From JAWKTM01 sp041399085 (GTDB lineage: Bacteria > Planctomycetota > Planctomycetia > Pirellulales > Pirellulaceae), in assembly GCA_041399085.1 (NCBI GenBank), contig JAWKTM010000107.1:1-15078 (forward strand): a stretch of DNA of 15,078 bases, written 5' to 3'. Positions 7,081 through 13,771 of the stretch are shown here, in pieces. Position 1 is the first letter of the stretch; each line of letters starts with the position of its first letter. The notes below the pieces were generated by a model. That model did no database searches. It was not told the DNA's origin and was given only the letters and a program-made list of their open reading frames with translations. The translations under genes were made by a program, and so were the position numbers.

Positions 7081-7096
7081 ACGAAGCGAGTTTCGC
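7081..7096. promoter_or_regulatory. degenerate second copy of the dab operator, beside the regulator promoter
   Basis: ACGAAGCGAGTTTCGC aligns without gaps to the dab palindrome ACGAAACACGTTTCGT at 12 of 16 positions and keeps the ACGAA...GTTTCG outline. It ends two bases before the -35 box of the divergent regulator. Binding of the same protein here would make the regulator autoregulated. This is inferred from position and similarity. Confidence 0.4.
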
Positions 7097-7098
7097 GA

Positions 7099-7126
7099 GT
7101 GACAGTTCGTAACACTTCGGTACAAT
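7099..7126 (+). promoter_or_regulatory. sigma70-like promoter of the winged-helix regulator
   Basis: GTGACA (7099-7104) and TACAAT (7121-7126) are each 5/6 matches to consensus with a 16-base spacer. The inferred start near 7133 gives a leader of about 80 bases before the ATG at 7215. The inverted pair CGGTAC (7118-7123) and GTACCG (7135-7140) overlaps the -10 box and the start site and could be an operator or an early leader hairpin. Confidence 0.55.
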
Positions 7127-7214
7127 GGCGGTCTGTACCGCACGAGGTCGGAGGCGCGGGCGCACCGAGTCTTTCCGCGGCGGAACGGATTCATTCCAAC
7201 AGGCGGATTTACGT

Positions 7215-7610
7215 ATGGCAAAAAAAGCAGCTTCGAAAAGACAGCCACCCGCGGCCAGCGAACGACCAGCCACGCGCGTCTCGGCCACAGCCGAATCCCC
7301 GGCGCCGCCCGCTCTTCGGCCGGAACCGGGCACGGGGCGTTGGACGTTTCTCACCAATCATTCGCATGTCATGATTCTGCTGTCCCGCTACCCGTCGATG
7401 GTGCTACGCGAAGTCGCCATGCAGGTGGGCATTACCGAACGAGCCGTCCAGCGAATCATCGCCGACCTAGAAGACGAGGGCTTCATCGAGCGAGAGAAAG
7501 TGGGTCGCCAAAACCACTATCGCATTCTCACATCGCAAAGACTCCGTCACCCCATCGAGGCGCATTGCACGATCGGCGATCTCTTGCTGCTGATCAACGA
7601 TCGGCTCTAA
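7215..7610 (+). CDS. winged helix-turn-helix transcriptional regulator, divergent to dabBA
   Basis: The protein has 131 residues. The first 40 are a basic, Ala/Pro-rich, probably disordered tail. Residues 41-106 form a winged helix: G-R-W-T-F-L-T-N-H-S-H-V (41-52), the HTH around V-L-R-E-V-A-M-Q-V-G-I-T-E-R-A-V-Q-R-I-I (63-82), and a wing E-R-E-K-V-G-R-Q-N-H-Y-R-I (92-104). The C-terminal segment L-R-H-P-I-E-A-H-C-T-I-G-D-L-L (110-124) recurs in small MarR/ArsR-like single-domain regulators with the same W-T-F-L-T-N-H opening. No ligand-binding domain is visible; the single Cys118 might sense something, but this is speculation. ATG 7215 is chosen over an in-frame upstream ATG at 7125 because that one overlaps the -10 box. 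Ribosome binding site support is weak (AGGCGG). Its divergent position and the shared palindromes make it the likely controller of dabBA and itself. Confidence 0.85.
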   Translation: MAKKAASKRQPPAASERPATRVSATAESPAPPALRPEPGTGRWTFLTNHSHVMILLSRYPSMVLREVAMQVGITERAVQRIIADLEDEGFIEREKVGRQNHYRILTSQRLRHPIEAHCTIGDLLLLINDRL

Positions 7611-7644
7611 AACACGCGTTCTGTTATAACGACGGCGATTGAAA

Positions 7645-9984
7645 CTACGTCTGGGCAACGGCCGTGTCGGCGCGATGGAACTGAGACAAGCGGCGCGTGA
7701 TCCATTCCAGGGCGAGCAGCACGACCAGCAGCGTCCAAAGCAGCGGCGAATCCCAGAGCGGCACGTTGTGAAAGAGCACTTCGCCCGGCGTGGGGTCGAA
7801 GCTGCCGAGCAAGTCAGTGAACTCGCGCGGGCCGCTGAGTCGTCGGCCGCCGGACGCGGCGGCGATTTCGTCAAGCACTTCGGGGCGGGACTGGGGATCG
7901 AGCCATTCTTTGGAATCATGCAGCAAGTGCAAACTGACGGTCTTCGCTGCGATTTGCTGATCGCCGTCGTAAGCGGTCACGAGCAGTTCGACGGGCTGAC
8001 TGATGCGCGCCGCGTCGCGCTGGTCCGTCGGTAAACGAGCTGGCAACTCGCCGATATAACGCCGCGGCGAATCGCTGGCGACGAGCGTGGTCGAGAACGC
8101 CGTCGACGAAGTTGCTGCCGCCGTCTCATTCGTTTCCGCCGGCGCCGAGTCCGTCTGGGCACGAATCAACTGAGCGGTTACTCGATACTCCGTCGTCGGC
8201 TGCAATGTTTCGTCGTAGGCTTCCACCGACAACTGGATTGGCTGGCCCGGCGTGTAGATCACTTTGTCTGTCTGAACGTGCAAGCGTCGGTCGGCCGACA
8301 ACGAATTCTCGGCCAACCATCGGACGACATTGCGCCAAAACTTGCGGAAGTAGCGGTTATCGCCCTCGCCCCATTGCGATTCAAAATCTCGTCCCCAATA
8401 AACCGTGGTGTCGGTGGACATTGCGAACGTGCGGCCTCGACCAAACGGTTGCGCCGCGAAGACCGGCATGACATCGCCGATCTGTGGCAGCGAATGATCG
8501 GTCTCGCCCAACAACGTCGCCGCCGGCTTTACCCGCGCGATCAAATTCGTGCCGAGAAACGCGGGCATGCGATCGAGAGCTTGGCGGTTTTGCGCCGGGT
8601 CGTCGAGCAACTGCCAGATCGGATGCGACTCGGCATCGGCCGGAATAACCACGTGAAATGTATCGCCGACGTACTGGCGCTGACCGCTCATATCGAACGG
8701 AATCAGTTGTTCCCAGGCCGTCCGGTCCCAGCCGCCCGAGCCGAAACTGGTGTGGCCGCCTACCATCACAAATCCGCCGCCTCGGTTGGCGACCAAGTCG
8801 ACGGTCCAAGCGATTTGCTCCTGCGTAAACGCCTGCTGCGAAATATCGCTGCAAATCACGACGTCGAACTCGAACAGCTCGTCGCGCGTCGCCGGAAAGC
8901 CGCGATACGGATCTTCGACGCGTTGCAGCGTGGGGCGGCTGGCATACTGATCGTTCACCGTCATCGAAACGCAGCGGATGTCCGTGTCTTCTTGCAACGC
9001 ATCGCGCAGCCAGCGATACTCCGCCCCTTGCGTGCCTTCCATGTACAGCACTTTCAAACGCCGGTCTCGTTGAGCCAGTCGAAAGGGGACTGTGTTGTTC
9101 TCCCGCGTCGCTTCGCCCGGCAGCACCGGCAGACTCAGCGTCATCGCACCGACGTCCGCATCGACATCGACGACCAATTCGCACGGCTGGCGGCCATCCG
9201 TCAGCGTGATGGGCAGCGTCGCCAGTGGCGGCGCACTTTCGCGACCGGCCGCATGAACCGCCAGCACCACTCGCTGCCCCGCAAACCCGCGGCTGCTGAC
9301 AACGGTTCGCAAAGTCGCCTTGTCGCCCGAGGTCACTCGCGGCGGCACAGCCAACTCGGCAATGGCCACGTCGCCACGCAGGCCATTGTCGCCCGCGATC
9401 AACGTGTGAATCGGCAGCGACATCTCGCGATAGGCGTCGGTCAGTTTCGTTAGCCGCTCGCCATCTTCGAGCGCTCCGTCCGAAAGCACGAGCACGGCGC
9501 GAGGCTGGTCCGATTCCATGCGCGACGGCAATCGCTCCAGCGCCGGCGCGAGCTGCGAGGCTTCGTCGATTGAACGGAGTTCGACCAAGCTGGGCACTTT
9601 CGCCAAGTGTTCGCCGAAACGAAAGAGTTGCACGCGCGGGCGGTCAGCGACCGGTATCGACGCCGTGGCTTGCTGAATCGTTTGCTTGACCTGTTCCAGC
9701 CGCGATTGCGGTTCGCCCAACAACATGCTTTTCGAACAATCGACCAACACCGCAACGGCCGCTGGTCGAGGCGGCAAATGCGTTTCCCGTCGCTCGATGG
9801 GATTCAGCAAAATGACGATCAACAGGCCCAACACGAGCAGTCGCGGGCCGAGCACGACCCATGTGCCCAACCGAGGCGAGATCGCCATCCGTCGGGCGGT
9901 AGCCAACACGGCCACGCCCGCCAGCGCCAACACGGCATACAGAAAAATCGGATAGACCGGCTGCCAAGACACGACGCTGGTCAC
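7645..9984 (-). CDS. membrane-anchored VWA / glutamine-amidotransferase-fold protein with macroglobulin-like domain
   Basis: This 779-residue protein starts with two transmembrane segments (about 11-28 and 44-60). A VWA domain follows (about 75-200) with a metal-site motif D-x-S-x-S at Asp82-Ser86 (V-D-C-S-K-S-M) and Asp169 in L-S-D-G. After a beta-rich region comes a class I glutamine-amidotransferase-like fold (about 309-430: K-V-L-Y-M-E-G and G-G-G-F-V-M-V-G-G-H) that lacks a nucleophilic Cys at the elbow, so amidotransferase activity is unlikely. T-D-K-V-I-Y-T-P-G-Q-P (572-582) opens a macroglobulin (MG)-like domain. A final transmembrane helix is at 748-762. Most of the protein should face the periplasm. 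It starts with GTG overlapping the TGA of the upstream DUF4175-like gene (GTGA, 9981-9984), implying translational coupling. Its role is unknown; such proteins travel with MoxR-type envelope clusters. It ends 34 bases from the convergent regulator. Confidence 0.82.
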   Translation of the reverse strand: MTSVVSWQPVYPIFLYAVLALAGVAVLATARRMAISPRLGTWVVLGPRLLVLGLLIVILLNPIERRETHLPPRPAAVAVLVDCSKSMLLGEPQSRLEQVKQTIQQATASIPVADRPRVQLFRFGEHLAKVPSLVELRSIDEASQLAPALERLPSRMESDQPRAVLVLSDGALEDGERLTKLTDAYREMSLPIHTLIAGDNGLRGDVAIAELAVPPRVTSGDKATLRTVVSSRGFAGQRVVLAVHAAGRESAPPLATLPITLTDGRQPCELVVDVDADVGAMTLSLPVLPGEATRENNTVPFRLAQRDRRLKVLYMEGTQGAEYRWLRDALQEDTDIRCVSMTVNDQYASRPTLQRVEDPYRGFPATRDELFEFDVVICSDISQQAFTQEQIAWTVDLVANRGGGFVMVGGHTSFGSGGWDRTAWEQLIPFDMSGQRQYVGDTFHVVIPADAESHPIWQLLDDPAQNRQALDRMPAFLGTNLIARVKPAATLLGETDHSLPQIGDVMPVFAAQPFGRGRTFAMSTDTTVYWGRDFESQWGEGDNRYFRKFWRNVVRWLAENSLSADRRLHVQTDKVIYTPGQPIQLSVEAYDETLQPTTEYRVTAQLIRAQTDSAPAETNETAAATSSTAFSTTLVASDSPRRYIGELPARLPTDQRDAARISQPVELLVTAYDGDQQIAAKTVSLHLLHDSKEWLDPQSRPEVLDEIAAASGGRRLSGPREFTDLLGSFDPTPGEVLFHNVPLWDSPLLWTLLVVLLALEWITRRLSQFHRADTAVAQT

Positions 9985-12034
9985 TCAATGTCCTCCGACA
10001 GCGCTCGGTAGTATGACTCGATCATGTCCTTATAAGGTGGCGGGACGGCTTCGTCGGCTTGTTGCAGCGAGCCGTTGAGGATCGCTTCCTGATTCGCCGC
10101 TGCAACACTTGATCGAGGCGACGCAGGCTCTCGACATCGCGGCGCTGATTCGCCGACTTCGGCCGGTCGCGGGTCCGTGGTCGGATCGCGATCGTCGTCA
10201 ACGAAAGACTGGGGAGTGCTGTTCCCCAGCCGATCGCTTCCCGGCGTCCGAGACGACGCAGACGAATTTGGCGAAGTGGCGGATTTGAGCTGCTGGTTCG
10301 CTTCGCGTAGCTGCCGATCACCTCGGCTGAGCGGCGCGGACGCGTCGCTCAGTTCGCTGGCCTTCGCACGCGGCAACGCTTGATCGGCCGCGGCTCTTCG
10401 CGGCCTGCATGCGTTCGAGCAATTCCGTCGCGCGGCGTTCGGCGTCGATCAACTTCTCCAACTCGGCTTGCCCGACGGCCTGTTGCACTTCACGAAGCCC
10501 GGCGGCCAGCCCCTCGGATCCTCGGCGGCGCGGCGGCCTTGTCGAGCGGCTGGTCCACTCTTGCCATCGCCCAGTTTCTCCGCGGCGTCGGACATCGCCG
10601 CGAGCCGCTTCGGCCGGTAGTGGTACGCGGCCGCTTGTTGAGCGATCTGACGCTCGATCTCCCACGATTGCTCGCCGGCTTCGGATTGAAGCTGCTCGAC
10701 TAAATCCGCCAGCTCTTCGCCGCGCCGAGCCAACCCGCGGCTTGTTGTTGCTGCAGATCGTCGTCCGCGCCGCCGCCCGATGGCGATTGCGAACTCGAGC
10801 CCGGCTTCTCGCCACCGCCGGGTTGCTGCCTACTATCGCCGGACTGTTGATTGCCTTCGCCGCTTGGCTGGCTGTTTGCCGCCGTCCGACTCCTGCTTGC
10901 TGTCGCCAGATGGTTGTTTGCCGCTGCCGGACTGCATGGCTTGGTTCAACTGCCGTTGTGCGGCGGCGAGCCGCCCAGCTTGTTTACGAGCGTCGTCCAG
11001 CTTCGCGGAAAAGTCGGGCAATGCCGCGGCCGAGATGTCCGGCCAACGTTCCAGTTCCGCGGCGGCCGACTCGGCTTGCTCGATCGCATCCGCATCATTC
11101 TCCTTCGAAAGCGATTGGCCGCTTTGAGCGATCGCCTTGCCTGCCTCCTGCATTCGCTGCGGCGAGTTCGCCGAACTCGCCACTTTCCAACTCGCGCTGA
11201 ATTCGTTCGAGCTCGGCCGCATTCGCTCGCTGTTGTTCGACCAACTGTTGACGCATTTCCGAGGCGAAGTCGGCGACGGAGATTGCGAAGATGACTGCGA
11301 TTCAGACCGTAATTGGGATTCCGACTGCGACTGGGATGGAGATTTTGATTCAGCCTGTTGCGATTGCTGAGTTTGCGGCTGAGACTGCGATTGCGATTGA
11401 CCGCGACTGCGACGGCGAACTGCTGCTCGAACATTGCGACGCAGCTTTGACAGAACGACTTCGTTGCTGTGCCAGCTTCTGCATCCTGCCGCAGCCGGGC
11501 CAGTTGCTGCTCCTTCTTCTCTTGCTCCTTTTCTCGCTCGGGCGGTCGCAGCTTTTGCTGCTCTTGACGATCCACCTGTTTGCAGGCGGCCGATTGCGAA
11601 TTCGAGAGTTTCAGAATCTTTCGCAGGTTTTTCCGAGCTTGGATCAACTGGGCGCGCCGCCTCTTCCTCGTTGAAAACGCCCATCGGCAAGGCCGCGGAC
11701 TGCCAGCGATGTCGTCGCGTACCGCATCGCTTCGATCGCTCGATGCAGCGGCGGAATCGGGCCGACCTTGCTTTCCAAAGCCGCTGTGAGCGACTCCGTC
11801 TTGCCGAGCAATTCGGCTTCCTCCTCCGCCAGCCGCGCTGCTTCCGATTGCAGCTCATCGTCGCTCGGCCGCAAACGTGCGTTGCAGGATCGCACGCTGC
11901 TGATCGATCAGCTTTTTCCAGCGACAGTAACGCCTTGGCATTGACCGTGCAAGTTGCTTTCACGGAATTCATACTGCAGCGCGGAAACGGCCGAATATCC
12001 AGAAACCGCATTTCGCTAACGGCCCGCTGCGGCT
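9981..12034 (-). pseudogene. multiply frameshifted C-terminal half of the DUF4175-like coiled-coil protein
   Basis: Translated fragments follow in linear order as one protein but change frame repeatedly: A-V-S-E-M-R-F-L-D-I-R-P-F (about 12029-11985), K-L-I-D-Q-Q-R-A-I-L-Q (11914-11866), S-D-D-E-L-Q-S-E-A-A-R-L (11865-11701), N-E-E-E-A-A-R (to about 11650), L-I-Q-A-R-K-N-L-R-K (11647 to about 11495), a Gln/Ser linker (about 11405-11285), E-M-R-Q-Q-L-V-E-Q-Q-R (11280 to about 11160), M-Q-E-A-G-K-A-I-A-Q (to about 10866), G-E-G-N-Q-Q-S-G-D-S (10861 to about 10740), E-E-L-A-D-L-V-E-Q-L (10733 to about 10560), A-G-L-R-E-V-Q-Q-A-V (about 10510-10390), L-P-R-A-K-A-S-E-L-S (10376 to about 10150), D-V-E-S-L-R-R-L-D-Q (about 10140-10085), then E-A-I-L-N-G-S-L to S-E-D-I-E and a stop (9981). 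Both frame directions occur. The pieces keep coiled-coil composition with few nonsense changes, so the damage is recent or is a sequence error. Confidence 0.75.
11278..11416. repeat. imperfect hexanucleotide repeat encoding a Gln/Ser-rich linker
   Basis: On the minus strand, imperfect CAG-TCG / CAA-TCG units encode a low-complexity run of alternating Ser and Gln with some Glu. It lies inside the frameshifted half of the DUF4175-like gene and separates two coiled-coil blocks. Such repeats favour slippage in replication and alignment errors in assembly. They explain at most the local frame changes, since most breaks lie outside the tract. Confidence 0.65.
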
Positions 12035-13519
12035 CGGCTGGCGGTTGTCTTCGACGATGGCGTAGTACGTGATCGCTTCGTTGAAGGTCAGCTCCAATTC
12101 TTCCAGCGGAAACGTCACGGTGTGGCGAAGCTGATCGGGCAAGTCGGCCGGCGCGGCTTCCCACATCGTCTGTTCCGGGCCGTTGCCAATCTTGTAGCGA
12201 ATGCCGACACGCGACAAACCGTAGTCATCCGACGCTTCGATCGAGAAACGCACCTCGGCCGTCGGGATCGCTTCGGCCTTTTCTTCTGGCGAAGTGAACC
12301 GCACGAGCGGCAGTTGGTCGGGAATCACACGCATCGGCAGCGGCGGCGAGTCGTTCGTCATCGCGTCGGCGGCCCGTGCGTGCAAGCTAACTTCGAGCGA
12401 CTGCCGCAAATTGGCCAACGTGCCTTGAGCCGTCGTGTCTTGCAAAGCGAGCGGCAAATCAGCGACCACGTCGTTGGGCAGCAGCGAAGCCTCCACGGTT
12501 TGCGGCGGGCGGTTATAGGTGGCGGTCAGCGTGACGGCCGAGCCCTCGGGCACTTGCAGCGATTCGGCGTCCGCTTCCGAAGCCGGCAGTCGCGTGTAGG
12601 CGGGCGGTTCGACTTTGGCCTTCCACTGGACCAGCTCCAACGGAATCCGCACGACCACCAATTGCGGCGGATGCTCGCGCGGGCCAGCTTCGACGAGCAC
12701 TTCGATATCGCGCCGAACGTCGGCAATCTCGGCTCGCACCTCGCCGATCAGCAGATCGCCGTCGGACGAATCCATCGGCAGTTCACTCCACGCTTCATCC
12801 GAATCGACCGGCCGATAAAGCACGCGGGCGTCGTCCAGAGGCCGACCGACGACCGTGGCTTCGACCTTCAGCGACTCGCCCATCCCGATCTTCTCGGGCA
12901 GCGGCTTAACATCGACCGTCGTGTATTCGACCGGCAACAGCGCGAGCCGGGCCGTTGCGGTGCGCCATTCCGGTTCGGCCGCCAGCGTCGCGAGCCAAGC
13001 GATCGCGGCACACGCCAACGCTCCGCCCACCGCCCAGACTGGCCAAGCCGGGGCGAGCGGCTCGACCTTGCGATCCCGCATTCGCTCGGCGGTATCGTCC
13101 TGCAAGCTTTCGATCAGCCGCGGATCGGCCGGAGCGACTCGGTCCGGCATCAATGCATAATCGTGGCTGGTTCGCAATCGCTGACCGAGCTCGGGCCAAG
13201 TCGCTTCGGCTTTCGCAGCCGCGTCGGCCGCCTCGAAACGCAACCGCCGCCGCAGCGCGACAAACCCGCCGACAATCGACGCGACGACCGACGCCAGCGC
13301 GGCCGCTCGCAACAACCACGGCAACTCCCACACGAAATCCGCGGCCGCCAACGCCGCCGCGAGCAGCGCGAAAACCAGGGCCGCCCCGAACAGCAGCGTC
13401 GTTTGTCGCCGCCGCCCGCCCAACTGCTGGAGGCGTTCCAGTTTCCGATGATGCTCGCCGGACGAGCGAACCGTCGAGCCAGCGGCGAATGTTGGGCGGG
13501 GTTCAGCGGCCTGAATCAT
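11969..13519 (-). CDS. N-terminal portion of a large DUF4175-like membrane protein (frame breaks near its 3' end)
   Basis: The open frame gives 516 residues. Three transmembrane segments are visible (about 41-60, 68-88, 158-180), with a soluble helical stretch between the second and third. From 185 on it is beta-rich and probably periplasmic, with Ig-like repeats ending in A-I-T-Y-Y-A-I-V-E-D-N-R-Q-P. There the true frame changes (near 12034), and the last roughly 20 residues before the stop at 11969 are out-of-frame read-through. The intact parent would be about 1,180 residues, with a long coiled-coil C-terminus down to 9981. ATG 13519 is preferred because GAGGAG lies 9 bases upstream; an ATG at 13600 would add 27 residues and sits only 12 bases past a candidate -10 box. 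The architecture resembles DUF4175/TIGR02302-type proteins but the family call is tentative. It follows the VWA gene by 252 bases. Confidence 0.75.
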   Translation of the reverse strand: MIQAAEPRPTFAAGSTVRSSGEHHRKLERLQQLGGRRRQTTLLFGAALVFALLAAALAAADFVWELPWLLRAAALASVVASIVGGFVALRRRLRFEAADAAAKAEATWPELGQRLRTSHDYALMPDRVAPADPRLIESLQDDTAERMRDRKVEPLAPAWPVWAVGGALACAAIAWLATLAAEPEWRTATARLALLPVEYTTVDVKPLPEKIGMGESLKVEATVVGRPLDDARVLYRPVDSDEAWSELPMDSSDGDLLIGEVRAEIADVRRDIEVLVEAGPREHPPQLVVVRIPLELVQWKAKVEPPAYTRLPASEADAESLQVPEGSAVTLTATYNRPPQTVEASLLPNDVVADLPLALQDTTAQGTLANLRQSLEVSLHARAADAMTNDSPPLPMRVIPDQLPLVRFTSPEEKAEAIPTAEVRFSIEASDDYGLSRVGIRYKIGNGPEQTMWEAAPADLPDQLRHTVTFPLEELELTFNEAITYYAIVEDNRQPSRSGPLAKCGFWIFGRFRAAV

Positions 13520-13611
13520 CGCATCTAACTCCTCATATCGAATGGACCGGTGCGACTGGCGTTGTAGCTCCAGCAGCGAAACCGGCGAGCAAGCCCGCAT
13601 AGGCGAGCCTC

Positions 13612-13620
13612 ATTGTACCA
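13612..13620 (-). promoter_or_regulatory. candidate extended -10 promoter upstream of the DUF4175-like gene
   Basis: On the minus strand TGGTACAAT (13620-13612) combines the TGN extension with TACAAT, a 5/6 match to the -10 consensus. No good -35 box is seen at 16-18 bases. It would start transcription near 13605, about 86 bases before the preferred ATG. The 252-base gap to the upstream gene leaves room for this internal promoter. Confidence 0.3.
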
Positions 13621-13771
13621 GTGTTTTTACCAAGACCGTCGCAAAAGATAGAACGTGCGTGCATTTCACGATTGCCGATTGTCGGCGGTCCGGGTCATCT
13701 CTACTTATCCAATTCATTGAACGGTCGTAACACAAAGGCGTTCGTTTCGTGGCTTGAGCCCGCTCATCCAA

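Larger units (their letters stand above)
6833..7214. other. 382-base divergent regulatory region between dabB and the winged-helix regulator
   Basis: No gene is supported here. The region holds the dab promoter with its palindrome (6885-6912), an AT-rich stretch behind its -35 box (about 6913-6950), a related degenerate palindrome (7081-7096), and the regulator promoter (7099-7126) with an inverted repeat over its -10 box (7118-7140). The middle, about 6951-7080, shows nothing I can assign. Confidence 0.7.

Noticed and set aside
6833..7357. N-terminal extension of dabB to 7357
   Set aside because: It would cross the dab promoter, the palindromes and the divergent gene. The ATG at 6832 has a ribosome binding site and starts at the first membrane segment.
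8278..9453. 391-codon plus-strand open frame opposite the VWA gene
   Set aside because: It is a mirror of a gene with clear domains; it has no recognisable protein family and no promoter of its own.
10833..12164. a single 443-residue protein in this frame
   Set aside because: Only some stretches look like protein of this family. The intervening parts are out-of-frame, Arg/Ser-rich readings of segments that are coiled coil in other frames.
12122..13528. 468-codon plus-strand open frame opposite the DUF4175-like gene
   Set aside because: It has Arg/Gln/His-rich shadow composition. The minus strand has membrane segments, a good ribosome binding site and family-like beta repeats.
13674..13686. 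GCCGA-TTG-TCGGC hairpin as a terminator for the upstream VWA gene
   Set aside because: It has only a 5-bp stem and no T tract on the minus strand.
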